Below, one piece after another: positions 25,394 to 39,300 of a stretch of DNA of 64,000 nt. Where the stretch lies: the NCBI GenBank assembly GCA_036345935.2, contig JADWOT020000009.1, forward strand, positions 3,491,381 through 3,555,380. The letters run 5' to 3'. The first letter of the stretch is position 1. The number at the start of each line of letters is the position of its first letter. Under the pieces are notes generated by a model that made no database searches, was not told the origin of the DNA, and saw only the letters and a list, made by a program, of their open reading frames with translations. A program made the position numbers and the translations under genes. The stretch is from Taenia hydatigena (lineage: Eukaryota; Platyhelminthes; Cestoda; Cyclophyllidea; Taeniidae).

Positions 25394-27649
25394 GAATGGG
25401 GAGGAGTTAGATGGAGGGCAACACTGCAAGGATTTTACCTCTACATCGCCGCATGAAAAATTACTTCGCTCGCACCCTCCACCGACCCACACAGACTGAC
25501 TGTGATTTAATGCCACTTGCGTGAACTTTCCCCATCTTCGACCCCGCTCGCGCTACCCATGCTTCTGTTTGCGTTGAACATGATTTGCACAATTGCAGCA
25601 TACATATGCCATTTTCTCCGTAATATCACCGTGCTTTGCACCCGTCTGCATTCGTCTTATCGAAAGCGTGTATTCTAGGCTCAGATCTAATCTGTGATAT
25701 CGTACTCTTCACGAGCCTTCATGAGTCCCTATGTATCCATCATATGTATGGTACTGGATCAACCACGTATTGCAAATAGCATGGCCGGAGCCTGCTGACC
25801 TAGTTCGTGAATTTGAAATTACAGTCCTCTCCCAAGATTGGCTTAAATGCTGTCCATGTTGCGAAATGGCTGGCTCTGAGTGTTTTTTTTGTCGGCGGAA
25901 TATAATCAGAATGATCTCGTGTTGAAGTGCTCCAGCCACTATTCAATGTGGTGTCATGTTAGTTGAGATAACGTGCAGTAGTGATTGGATTGAAGTTTAG
26001 CGCTCTAATACATTCTTTAGAGCGATAATGCTATGAAATTTAGACGCTTTCCCGTTTGTTCTGGTAGCCTCGATTCGACTTGCACTCTATAAAGCCGAGA
26101 GGGGGAATGTTGGAAATGTTCCACTCCCCATACCAATACATTTCCGGTCCAACTCTAGAGGAGTTTTCATTGCCTGCCTTATTTAACTACGTAGAAGGGT
26201 AGCCATGGGAATGTGCCTGTAATCCATTTTGAAGCCTTAAGAATAAGTTGTGTTTGCACGTGTATTTGGCCAAAGGTAATTGTTTCTTCATTTTTCATGC
26301 TTGTTCGTCTTTTGCCCGACCGAAGTCTAACCTACTTGAGTGTGGTCAACCTCCTTTTCAAATTGTTCCATGAAGCCCACACACTTTGCCTAGATGCCTC
26401 TAAATAAAATTTTTTATTGTTGATTCCCCCACAAAAAACGCATGGCACACCAGGAATTTTAAAACGGGGTTTAGCTTTTGGGGATGGTTTAGAAAATTTA
26501 ACTACCTTGGCATTGTGGGGCATTATTTTTTGGCCTCCGATGTTTATACGGCATTTTTAGCTGGGAAAGAAATACATGCAAAAGGCGCATAAGTATTGCC
26601 TTAGCTAGACCACCTAGAATGCGCAAATAGCTTTACATGTGGCCAGATTAATTGTTCTTAAACATTAAACATGGAAATCCGAAGCAAGAGCTCACACAGA
26701 ATGCGCTTTGGAAAATTCTTCTCTCGGTTTTATTCGACCACGATGTGAGGAACCCACCGTTCCCCATCGGTCGCTTTGGGGAACGAAGAAGAGGGATGCG
26801 GCTATTCATCCCCTAAAGATAGACATCCATGCAGTATTATCAAGCGAACAAGTACTTCCTCTACACCAATACCGGCCTTTGCTTAGATGAATATGATTTG
26901 TTTGTGTACGAAGTGTTTTACCAAGGCGTCTGACTAATTACTGCCTAGAGCACCCAATTCGCTTTTCCTTCAGTTGTCCTTCTTAAAGAGCGTTCTGTAA
27001 TTTTGGTTAGACGTGATGAGTTACGAGAACATTGCCTCAAAGATTTTCTGTGGAGCATCAAAGGTCTTTTTTGTTTTGAAGCAAATTTGCTGATGCGGTC
27101 TGCCCCCGTTGAGGACTGAGTGCCGTTTGGTAGCTCTCATCAATTGGGGTCATTTCCTCTGCCTATAGATTACTACAACGTTTGTCAACATACCTAGTTT
27201 CCCATTACATCAAATTTCCTGAGTACAAATCTATGACTACTCCCAATTTTCTGCCATTGTTATGGTACAAGAGCTACAATTTGAACGGGAGACGGTATTA
27301 GCTTTCGATGTTCAAAATGTAATGCAAAATCAAATGGAATTGCTTTATAAAAAGTGAGCCACATATTCATTGGTCGGTTCCTGATAATACCTCCTCGTTT
27401 AGCTAAATTCAAATTGCAACCATCAGATAGCATCATCAGGTTATTAAAACCATTAACCTCTCACCAAAGTAACACCAGTTTTTAAAATACCAAAGTTGCG
27501 TAACACTGACATTTTAAGTAACTCTACGTTTTTTACCACTCCTCGGTTTCCCATCTGTTATGTGATCGTCTGTCAAGCCAACCGTGCACATGTTCCAAGG
27601 TCAGCTGTTCTGCTGCAGCCGCGTTTCCCTCCGGGGTCGGAACCAACCG

Positions 27650-27692
27650 CCCTTCCTCCCTCCTTTCCTCCCTCCCGCTCTCCCGCTCTTCC
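27650..27692. repeat. Pyrimidine-rich CCT/CCCT tract
   Basis: Almost pure C/T on the plus strand with CCCTCC-type units, inside a short GC-rich patch. It could be a promoter-associated polypyrimidine element or simple low complexity. Confidence 0.6.
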
Positions 27693-28534
27693 GGGATGTG
27701 CGGAGTTGCCTGCGAATTTACACGTTTCGTACGACAGCGTGCCAGAATTGGGAAGAAAATTGGCTTTTTAATTAAAAAAAGAAATGGCTCCTCATTTGGT
27801 TTACGGCACACGAAAACATCCCTTTCACCCGCAACTCTGCCCAGCCGAAGCACCCTTCTAAGCCGAAAGAAGTTAACAGTATTCTCCAAGACAGCTTTTA
27901 CCATTGGAAGGCAAGGTGAGCGTAATTTAAGTGCTAAAGATTGTGAGGCTTTTAAACTATGACAATGGCTAAAAATTAATAAAATAGCAATGACGGGTAA
28001 AAATCTAAACATTCAGTACTTTGGCGCGATGCTTTTAAGCAACCAGGGCGGTCACTTTTCTAACTAACCACAATTCAACTAAAACCCACGTCTGGCCATT
28101 CGGTAGAGATTTTACGGTGATTATAAAGTCTTGTTGATAAATTGGCCAGCATTTTTGCCAATTTTGATCTGTCAAGATGTGTCGATCGTTTGGGGAGACG
28201 TCACAGCGTCAGCAAGCGAATTCGCCGCATTTGAAGTGATTATTTAGACGATGCAAGCCTTTTATCTTAGCCGACGATGCTTTCCCTTGTCTTTAAACGT
28301 AAAACATGCTCACCGTACTTGCATGCGTTTTCTGCGTCTTTCATTAGAGGCGGTGTTGGTCACTACAACGAGGAAACAGCATTCTAACTGTTCATTTCTC
28401 CATCTCGGCTTTTGCCCCTCAGCAAGTACGCATACTATCTCCCTCAAACACAATCTTACTCCTTAAACTACCTTGATTACTGGAATTTCATGGAGAACCG
28501 ACCGCCGTAGCCACCGTGAACTGTTGTTTGAATG

Positions 28535-28564
28535 TCCCTCCCTCCCTCCTCCCCTCCTCCCCTC
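28535..28564. repeat. Second CCCTCC tract
   Basis: Thirty bases of CCCTCC-type units, of similar composition to the tract about 0.9 kb to the left. Confidence 0.65.
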
Positions 28565-30112
28565 AATGCTTGTGAGATCGGAGTGAACACTTCAACCACC
28601 GCTCATAAACAAAAACAAAAGTAATTGCTTTCAAACCGAATGCGTCCTGCATCGGTGTGATTTACAATTTCAAGCTCAATTAACCTGTTTGCCATACGAT
28701 TAAATGCGAGCGTTTAGTTAAAACTGAGCAAGGTCACGCGTCACGTGTTTGTGACAAAGTAGTCTCAGAAATGATTCCATGTCTCAAATTCGGTAAACAT
28801 ATGTACGCGAACTACTAACTATTGCGAGCCGTCAAACCTCAATCTAAAATCATCATCTGGCTATCCACGTCCCATTTTGTGGCTCACAGAATTCCATTCA
28901 CCTTTTTTACTCCACAAACAAAACTGCTTATTCCGAATAAGCGTTCAAAATTATTCTTAAGTGTCAATTTTCTATGTAAACAAAGTGGCGATGAAAGGAA
29001 TCTCCCTTATCACTTTTTAATGTTTCATATACTGTCCCGCCCACTAAGGCACATTTGGAGGTGTCCATGTAGTTTCAGCTGCGGATTGCATTGTATAATC
29101 AGATATTTTACAATAGCAATTATTACCACTTTCACAGGAGATCTTGAAATGTGACAAAATAAGTCTAAATAAGAATCAAGAATCATTCACACGCACACGC
29201 ACACACTTATAAGAAGAAATTGGATAAAAGTAGGGTTGCAATCTCTTTTGACAACGTAGAAATTGTGCCAGACTAAATGCAGTACTTAAGTTGAGGAGTT
29301 AATAAGGTCTTCTATTTTTTGCGACATCCTACCTTTCGCCTCTCGTCGACCGAAGTCAGTGTTCAATCTTGTCTGAGTGGCGCCAAGAGGTGAGAGAAGG
29401 CGAGAGGAGACTTATACCCCGTTATAATCTATCCTCTTGAGCATCACACTTAAACGACTTCGTTGATTGCCATGTGTGAGAAAGAAACAATTCCTAGGCA
29501 AACAGGCAATTAAAACAGTGTTTAGCATTCGGAAAATTGACTTCCATTAGAATGAAAAATAAAATTAATTTTATTTTCTTCACGAGGATTCCTCCCAACC
29601 CTCCTCACTACCAGTCGTACATGCACAAACCTGCTGAAGGAATTTGGAGAAGGAGCCACAAAATCATACTTTTATAGGTAAAAAACCTCCTGTTGATAAT
29701 GGGTTCTCTTTCGCTGCTTGCCGAATTTTTGCTTTAAGTTACTTAAACTAGCATAAGTCCTCAAATGTATTCCGATGCTGAAGTAAGGGCCGACTTCTTG
29801 AAATGGAGATGAATTGTTTATTTTGCATCTGTGGATCCAGTAAAATGAACTATCACGGAGAGAATCGTCACAATGGCCTTCAATGTCGACAAATTATTTT
29901 TTCTTAATTTACCCTTTTTAACCGACTTTGATTACTTCTTCGCTGTCTTAGTAAACCGATAACTTCCCATACCAATCACCTTACTGTGGCTTGAATCCAC
30001 TAAAAGAGGGAAAGATGGCAAATCAATAGAAAACTAGGAGGACAAATGTGTAATACTTTGGTTGTTAGAACTGCCGTTTTCTGTCAAGGTCACAGAGGTG
30101 GCCATATTGCCC

Positions 30113-30232
30113 TAGCTGCCTGGGCTGGCCTCTGGGCCATGCCAGCAGCCATTTTCCCTCTGTCCGGTGAATATATATATTCTATCCTGCCACTTTGCCT
30201 TCTTTTGCCTTAAGGGAGCCTCGGGACGCTAC
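30113..30232 (+). repeat. Dispersed repeat, copy C
   Basis: Contains GGCTGGCCTCTGGGCCATGC, CAGCAGCC, a short AT run (ATATATATAT), then CTTTTGCCTTAAGGGAGCCT and CGGGACGCTAC. The same blocks in the same order and spacing occur on the minus strand at 60228-60350, which shows that both are copies of one element. Confidence 0.5.
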
Positions 30233-33200
30233 AAATGACTCAATGGAAGTACAATAGGTGCTTTTAAACATCAAAACGTGCACACTTTTTAGAACATTAG
30301 TGGAAAAGCGGCCTCTTAGCTGCTGACTTGCGTTACGCATCAAAGCCCTCCTTAACGGTGCTGGTGGATAGACGAACCGGAGGCACACACATGTGCATTA
30401 TATCACCAGATCAGCTTGTGCTTTGTGCGCATCCTTGTTCCCAGATTGATTTGATTCTTGATTTCCATCTTCATCGTCTAATACTTTGCTATGTTAGAAG
30501 CAACATCTGACGTTGATTCTTCCTCTTTGCGTTGAATTTGTGTGAAATTCTGTGTCAGCACAACTCACTTGGTACTCGAGAATTATTGCACAATGGATGA
30601 TAACTCACCATTCTAGCGAATGTGGATCAGTTGATATTTCTTTATTGGGTTCAACGCCAAAGGGGGCCATTCTCAGAAGCCCACTTCAGACAGGAAGTGA
30701 TTCCTGTATGCTGACATCAGCTGCATCATCAGCACTTCTGTGTGCAATGCATCAAAGCTGTCGATTTGCCGTGGTAAAGCTTTATAGTCTAGCAAGACTT
30801 TTTTTGCCAGACTGAATAAACGTCTTCAATTTGAGCCGGTACAAAATTGAAAATCCCGGTACGTGCGAACGTGCTTCGCGTACGTGTTTAGTTTAAGGGA
30901 GAAACAAATGCTTCTACTGACCTCCCTTAACCAAACTGCTTGGCAACGCGTACAATTTGCCCTAGCAGCCCTCTGATTTTATCTTCACTGTCGGCTTCCC
31001 GGTTGTCTTCAGTGTGATGGGCCTATAAAGATCAGCGCGTCTTTAAGGGCAGGGAGGGAGTGGGTAATAAGGCATTCCTTTGTAAGCCGACGCATGTTCT
31101 GTTGGCATTGCACCAGGTACAGTCAGGGACACAACGATCAGTCATGTCCATTTTCTAATGTAACCGCACCCCTATTGGCTTTGGTCAATATCGAATAATT
31201 AAGGTTTATTGTCTTGGATAAATTTGCCGTTGTGGATACTTATTAAGTCTTTAACTTCAACCTCGTAAAAAGTTTCACCGAAATTGTGTTGACAGGTGGC
31301 CACAAAAGCTTAACTAAGCATACACTACACCAAAATAAACCACTTATGGGATTATTGCACTACCACGTATGAGTAAAATGTGCCCGTGGTTAATTTCTTA
31401 GGTTTTAAAAGGCCAAATTACTGATATTGGGGAATAAATATGATCAGTCTACGAACTCTCCATACTTGTAAAAAAGCTGTCGAAACATTTTTCGTCCGAA
31501 TGAACCACAATTTTAAAGTAGGAGTCAAAATTGCTTAATTTGTCATCTTGTGCACAATTAAAAGTCGATTTTATTTAAAACGTCCTAATTTAGGCAAACG
31601 GTGTATCTGGATGTGAACAGTACAAAACTCGCGCTCATAAGGCCTGTACTTTTGTAAGTGCTAAGAAGTCGCTCCACTAACATATATGGTGAGGGACTCA
31701 ATAAAATAAGGAATAATGCGAGTCTTCGATATACGTAACTTACAGTAAATGCTTAAAAAATTTGGAGTTAGTGCCAACTTACTAAGCACGTTTGAGGCAG
31801 TTACTGCGAAATTACAGGTTTCATTGTAATTTTTTAAATCGTAATGTGCATATCCTTGTGAAATGATTTTCTGTCTCCTTTAACCTTGAAAAGTGTTTGT
31901 TGCAATGTATTTTTGACCCGCTACAGTCAGAATTTGTTTGATGTAGATTTGGTGATGCAAAAGAGGGCATGGAAGTTGCGTAAGCTCGTCAGTTCCATGC
32001 TTTAAAATGTATATTTTACTTCAGAGGTTCATCTTTGGTGTCCGTAATGCGATTTTTGCACATTTCAGTCGTAGTTTGTATTAAGATTTCGTACAGGGCC
32101 TTGCTTATTTCGAATTCTTGCGATTGTCTTATTTTGTAATGCCTTCGACTTGTTATTATCATTTGATAATTTTTAAAGTCACACAGGATCCCTTTTTTGA
32201 ACTCGTTTTGAAGTTGGTTTACTTTACGAGCCATTTAATGCATTATTTCAACGTAGTAAATCTAGGAGTTAAGGATTTGGGATTTTGTATCGTTGAGGAT
32301 GGTCTGTACTTTGAATCCTGGGTATATTTCACGGATGTTTTCAGTGTCTATATTAAATTACTATTTCTCCCTTCGGTATCCTTTTTATCTTACGACAACG
32401 TGTATGCGAGTGGTTTCGTAAACTGAGAAGGTAGTGCATCTCTTCTTGAATTCCATTTTCGTGGCTCCTCTAGTTCATAAACCTATTTCGAAGCTGTAGC
32501 GTGATATCTAGAAACCGGGATTATCTTTTTGGCAAATGGATATGCTTTACAGATACTATTGTATATTCACTCACGAATCTGTTGGATCTACCCGCCGGAT
32601 TGGCAGAAGTGTTTTTTTCTTGAAATTTTGTTCTCCAACAAGGTAATTATAACGAGTTATTGGGAGAGTTCTTCCTAACGCACTTTTTTCATTGGCAGCC
32701 TTACGGATGTTGTAGCTAAGTTTTGTAACTTTACGTGCCTGGACTTTTCGTGACATGATTTTAAACATCACTTCGAATTTAACAGTCAAAATTTAACAAA
32801 TATGTCTACTTTTGACACAGAGATGAGCGTTTTGGACATTTTTTGCGTGCAGCGTACTCATAGTGGATTTATTGTAGTTACAGCATCCGTATTCGCTGTC
32901 GGGATTTTTTGTGGTAACTTTCGTAAAAGCATGTATTCAGTCGCCTGTCTTATGCGTTTTCCGTCGCAGAAACCTCGGCATCTTTGTTTGATAGTTTTTA
33001 ACGTATTTATTGACTAAACCTGCTTATGCTGTGGCGCAAAATAATTCATGATCCGTGCTGAATTAAATACGCATCAAATATTGCGAGGTTATGCTTTTCC
33101 AAACCACATATGACTTGATTGAACTTGTCTGTTCATGTTTTATGCTTACCATTTAAAAACATGCGTTACTCATAGCAGAATAACCTTTAAGAAGGGGATT

Positions 33201-33313
33201 GTGCGTGCAGCGAAGTAATTAGGTGTTACCTGTCCCGCCTATCTGAAGTTTCCAGTTCAATAACACTGACCTAACATGGATAAGTTGTTACGTTGTTTTA
33301 CACTCAAATTCAG

Positions 33314-36300
33314 AGGAATTCGTGGCGCATGTTCCAGGCGTAGTGACTACATTGGCGTTGGGGCGAAAGTCGGCGCGGGTGATGGCCACGGGTGGGGAGG
33401 ACCGACGAGTGAAGCTGTGGGCTGTGGGTAAGCCGTCATGCATAATGAGCCTCTCTGGGCATACCTCCTCCGTTGACGCCGCCCAATTCAGTCCAGACGA
33501 GGACTGCGTGGCCGCCGGCTCTCTCTCCGGCTCTATTCGCATTTGGGATCTTGAGGAGGCCAAGTGTAGGTCCATTCTCCCTTTTCTTTTTCTGCCTCTT
33601 TTACAAGTTTTAAAGTCATCACGCGCCTTTTTTTCAGCCTGATGACCCGGATAGGTTTCTGTTTTTCCTTCCCTTACCCTGTAGTCCTTGGGCTATCCTT
33701 TGGGATAGGATACGAGTCTAGAAAACGCTTTATGTTTGGCCAACTGAAGGGCTGCAAGACTAGTGCTACCCAGGGTGTGTGCCTAATTCCGTCCCAGAGC
33801 GCAGGAGGTAGAAAGTGCTACTTAGTCATGCGTGCAATTAAACAAATGTCATTCCCATTTTTTACTTTTGTTTCGAGTGCCGTTTCTGATGTCCTCTGTT
33901 GTCACTTGCTTTAAACGTTATGGGCCACTCAGTCGTAAGAATTTCGCTGACGTTGCGGGATTGTTTAGTTGAAAGAGTAGATCTACTTTTATCAATGGTA
34001 TTGTGAGTCACAAGCTCCTAAATCACCTATTTCTGTTGGCCAAACTGTCAGGATGAGATTTTGTTCTACAGCGACCGCCTTCTATGTGTCAATTGGTTTT
34101 CGTGAGTACATTTATCAAAAAACAATGTCGTTAATATTGTTCCATTTCTAGAACGTGAACGCAAATCACTGCGCTTTTAGTCATAAAGCAGGTGGTTTTT
34201 CAAGGATGGTCTCGGTACATGCTGACTTGGTATTGTTCCATTACTATCTGTGATACAAAACTTGAAGTTGAGGTTTTTGCGCACAGATGGCGTGGTCTTG
34301 ATAGTCATTCCGTCTCGGGTCCCCACGGTCTTCTCTATTCGCAGTGTATGTTTTCCATGGTATTCCGTTGCGGTATCCAGTTGTCGGAAAGTCTAATTGT
34401 TGTTCTTTGAACTCTCATCAATATAGCGTCTATTATTCGTTGAAATTCCATACACCATAGGACTGGCGCTATTGTCCGATCATGGGCGGGCAAAGAGGTT
34501 CTTCTAATCGCGAATGTAATTAAAGCATTCTACTGCAGTCCCTTTAACCCATGCCCTTCTTTGATCCAGTGGCTCGAGCGCTTTCCGGTCACACCGCTTC
34601 TGTACAGTCATTGGATTTTCACCCCCATGGAAACTTCATCACATCGGGGTCAATGGATTCGACTGTCAAGGTACTCTTCCACCTTTGTTAAGCACTTGAC
34701 TTCAGCTTTTGACACTTCTATAATGCATGCTGGGTCATCTGTGCTATCGCTGGTCTTAAAATTAAAATTGCTTTAACTCTACTGCAAACTGTTTCTAATC
34801 CTCTGAAACAAATAACATTCTGCAATTTTTTTCACACTTTGTTTTGAAAGATAATGTTCGCGAATTTGACTTTAAGATATTCGCCTTCAAAACATTCTCC
34901 TCAAAAACCAGAACCGCGGTTTATTAATCTTCATTTTAAGAATGTTGCGTCTCTGCTATGCCGATCTATTTCCGACACGATTTGATGTGCCCTGTTATTA
35001 GAAACTGATAAGGAATACGTGTCACATAAATGTGACTTCGCCAGAAATCGTGTGCAGTGCTGATTTAGTTCGATTACCAGTAGCCTCAATTACGTTTTAT
35101 AAATTTCGAACTGAAACTACTAGTGATCAATAAAAGGCTGGTGACTTTTTTTTCTTTATAAACTTTCATTTAAGTTATGGGACGTGTCACGGAAGGGTTG
35201 CATCAACACCTTTCGAGGGCACACCGGCTGTGTGAATATGGTCCGTTTCTCTCCTGATGGAAATTGGATTATCTCTGCTGGTGATGATGGTCGTGTCAAG
35301 GTAATTGACACTTTCTCTTTTGAATTTCCCCCATTATCCATCCATATCACTTTCCTGCGCCTTATTTTGCATGCTGATAATATTTGTCAAATGAATTTTT
35401 CATAATGGGCTTCTAAGTTGTTTTAATGCCCAAGTCGCTAGTCCATCTGGCTTTTATACAATCCCCTTTGTAGTGAAGTGAAGTTTGCTTGGATATTACG
35501 CATGATTTCTTAAGTCATTTTAGCCTCTTCTATGCAGCCGACCTTCTATCGCTTGTGAGATCGTGACGAAGTTACTTTCGGCCTCCAATGTTTGGTAGTC
35601 TTCAGGGTCAATTCGAGTGATCATAACTGCGGCACATCGTGTTTTTAAGAACACCATTTTTGGGTGGCTGAATTGTGGGAGGCTGAACAGACCTGTGTAA
35701 TCGAGTATGCAAACTGAAACCCCAATTTTTACAAGGCGTGGTTTCTTAGTGGTGTTTTTGTTCACCATCATTATTGCGCTTTTTCAACGTGTCTGGCTGG
35801 TATTTTAAAACCTCGACGCAAAAATTTCAGTGGCATTGTCTCTTGTCCGTTATCTGCTTCAATCCTATGAGTCGGCGAGCTTTTGTGTACAATTAATGCC
35901 TACGATGTCGGTTGTTTTATCTACGACAGTGTGCTAGTGGACGTTTTTTGCTATTAATCTTGCACGACCCCTCTTTCTCATAAATTTCAGTAAATTCATC
36001 CACCCTTATTCTCTTAATCCTGCGAATTGCCATTTCTCTTCCCCTAGCCTAAACCACCAACCATTAATGGACTTTCTCAAGTAGCCTTTACAATATCCAT
36101 TTTGCTGCCTATTTTTTCACCTTTTTCATAACTTGTGGTCCCTTGCCCTTGATACAGTCCTACTCGTTCTCTTTTCGCACTCCAAATGTAGTTGCCGCGT
36201 TTCCTGTTGCTCCTGGCAACTCTTTTTACCTTTGTTTTGGCACACCCTTGAATGCTTTTGGCTCATCATAAAGCTTCCATTGTGTTCTTGAGAAGAACCT

Positions 36301-39300
36301 AGTCTAATATATACCGAGTTGGAAACGGCGTAGCTTTACAATTGTCTATTTGATTGCCCTTTTAACTGTGCAGCTTCTCAACCCATTTAAAGAAGTGTAG
36401 GCGAATTCGAGTTTTCTGAGGGGTGTGATTGTCGATCCTTTGGTTTGTTCATAGGATCTGATATGTACTAGCCTTACACGAACAATGTGTTACATCTGTT
36501 TTTGGCAGTTTGCCATCCGTTCAAGGCTGTGCCAATTTTGAATTCATGCTTCAATTTTTTGTCACCTGCCCCAATATGACCTAGTATTCATTACTATCGT
36601 GTTAAAGTACACTTCACAGCTTCATTTAGGAGAAGTCTTTCGAGCAAATTCTATGAGAATAAAGTGACTTCAACCATTTGGCTGAAAGTAGGGCTAAGGT
36701 GGTGGAAGAATCTGCTTTGTCTCAGTCAATTGAACAAACCGAAATCGTTGGTAACAGATTGCTATTGTCATGTGACTAAAAAGTTCTTGCAGCTTCCGGT
36801 ACAGCTTGGTGTAGTGACTTGCTGTAGGTGATAGGGCCTTGTAAAGTGCATGCGACTGCGTGCCTGCGTCAGTCAAGCAGCTTAGTGCTCCTTTGTATTC
36901 TCTGTATTGCCTTTCTCGCATTTTCTGCTCTCATGTCCAATGAATTTGATGCAAAGTTGCATGTTTAATCGACCAGGTCGAATCCGGCTGCAAATATGCC
37001 GCATTCACTAGTGCAAGGCATGGTATATGATAGTGGAGCATATCACTCGGGCGTTCGTTCGAAAATGTCGATTCTGGTGATGAATCACCCGGTGTATTGC
37101 TTTACTGATACCTTAATTCAAGGCGAACTTTCTAAGAGCAACTTTCGGTAGTGCTTGGTATTAATGGCAAAATTGTTCTCATCCACCTACATTAACTGGG
37201 AGGATTGTAGAATCTGAGTAAACGGTTTCCACATGGCTTGTTCTAACGGAGATAACAATAAGCTTCAAAGACTATGAACCTGCTCTTCACTTCTTTTACC
37301 TTATAAAACGCGCTCTTGGGAAGGAGTTGTGGTGAGTGATGGCTTTTGCATTACACCTGTCGTTTTGCGTGTTCTTCTGTTGGTAGTTCTCCGCGTGAGT
37401 GTCACCTTTTCTGGCCATTAACGCTAGACAATCCTATGCTAAACAACCAATTGGGAAGCAAAAGTAAAGCATAAATGTTGTCTATTGGACCATTTTTCTG
37501 CATATGCGTTTATACACTCATTCAAACTTTTAACTGGTGTGTGAGAAACACATTCGCCCTAGGTTTATCAGTAAGGTGGATTCATCTTAGGACAGTCTGT
37601 TTTCTTAGTACTTAAAGTGCCCTTACTTTTCTTAATTATAAACTTCCATGAATGATTGTGCTGTGTGTCCCGTTCCCCTTAAAAAGGATCGTCCCTTGTG
37701 CAATCTCAAGAAAAGCTATACATCAGTCATATGCTTTTCACACAGAACGTGTGCCCATGGGAGATATCGTTAGGATTTAGGGTCACCATATCGGGAGCCT
37801 TAGTGATAGTTGTGCGGTCATCTTAACTAAGGGTACCCGAACTGCACTAGTTCACGAAATGTGTGTTTTTCTTTTCACTTGAATACTGGCTCTTACTACC
37901 GTTTGTGTAGGTATGGGATCTAGCCGCGGGAAAGCAGTTGGCAGAGCTTTCTAGTCACACAGCACCGGTGACGAGCATTGCCTACCACCCTACAGTGCTG
38001 CTGCTGGCCTCGGCCTCTGCAGATCGGACTGTGCGGATCTTTGACCTCGAGACATTCGCCCAGGTCGCCGTCTCCGGCATCGAACTGGCCGCTTCCGCAG
38101 TCCGACGCATTGCCTTCCATCCGGAAGGCCAGTGCCTCTACGTCGCTACAACCGAACAACTCAAGGTTTGCACTTTTAAATTGTCTTTGTTGCTTGTTTC
38201 ACTCTCCCCTCCTCCTGTATGCTTTCAATCTATTATATTGGTGGCTCTATTAGTACCACTCATTCCAGTCATGGTCTATGTGCCTATAAGCGCGAGTTCA
38301 GGGAAATCGGGCACATTATAACCAATTTTCTTTCAACGAATATGTTAATTTTGATACGCATTTGTGGTTGCTCTCAGTCATGGCCTTAAAATATCTCATC
38401 TGATCCTTTCCAGCTTATCAAAAATTCATTATTGGTACAAGGTTTTTTAGAGTTACTCTACCTATTCAAAAACTTAAGTTCTGTCGAGGCCACTGCTTTC
38501 CCATCGCGCACGTTCTGACTGCTTTATTTATGCTTCCTTCTGGCAAACGCTAGCTGATGCTTTTATTTAAACTTTCCCGGTGCTTTAACGCCAACACCAC
38601 TGAGAATTTGAAGTCACGCAATTGTACGTCCACATTTCTTTCTGGGCATTCGGTTTAGCAACGGACGGTTGACTTGATTGGGCATCACTGCCACTCAATT
38701 TTAGCTGGGTCTGCACCATCCTCCTTGAGCCACTCTAGTTGTATAGAAACGGCGTTTTGGGGGAAGTGATCATATCATAAGAAATGCTTTCTAGGGGAAA
38801 ATAGTTCCATTTATTGTTTTAACTTGGATCCGTAGTTCATTGATGTTAAACCTCTTTTAATGCTAAGAACACTCTTGAACGGCTCTTGCAACTGCTTTTT
38901 CTGAGGTGTTTGCTTTTTCAAAAACTCCATGCGTGGATTTCTTTCTGCTACTCAAATCATTTCTGCCTTCTTTATTGACTGTTTTCTAGTAATATTTAAT
39001 TTCCATAAATGCCATTATACCCCCGTCCAATAGCTCAGAGTTCGAATGCTCCTACATCTTCCTCCTTATTCTCCTTTGTGAATTCAATTTGTCAGGTAAC
39101 ACGTGATTTTCATTTTGGTTTTTTTGCTCGAGCTTCTCTACTGCCGACCAGACAGTCGTTCTTAACCAAGTTAGACTATTGAGGAGGGTGGTTTTGGGTG
39201 AAGAGTGTTATTTTATTATTAAATCAGACTTCCATCTTATTCCTTTCTCATTTTCATCGAGGTCGATAATATCCTTCCCAATCTCTTAGACTATGAAAGC

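Larger units (their letters stand above)
25192..25600 (-). promoter_or_regulatory. Probable promoter region of the PTB-like gene
   Basis: A GC- and CpG-rich patch within AT-rich surroundings. It contains CCAAT (25294-25298), an inverted ATTGG (25315-25319), a GCGGCCGC site between them, and two TG dinucleotide tracts. It lies directly upstream (minus strand) of the candidate ATG at 25191. The GC content and CCAAT boxes are seen; promoter function is inferred. Confidence 0.35.
25601..33313. other. Gene-poor stretch upstream of KATNB1
   Basis: About 7.7 kb with no supported coding exon. The first exon of KATNB1 (start codon and about 15 residues) and its promoter should lie in it, but I could not pick them out. 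It holds repeat copy C (30113-30232), two pyrimidine-rich tracts (27650-27692 and 28535-28564), and a CpG- and T-rich block at 32.0-33.2 kb. The longest frame, minus 27533-28012, overlaps the first pyrimidine tract, contains low-complexity Glu/Arg and resembles nothing. Confidence 0.45.

Noticed and set aside
27533..28012. 159-codon minus-strand open frame
   Set aside because: Part of it is the complement of a CCT tract (Glu/Arg low complexity). No family resemblance and no splice partners.
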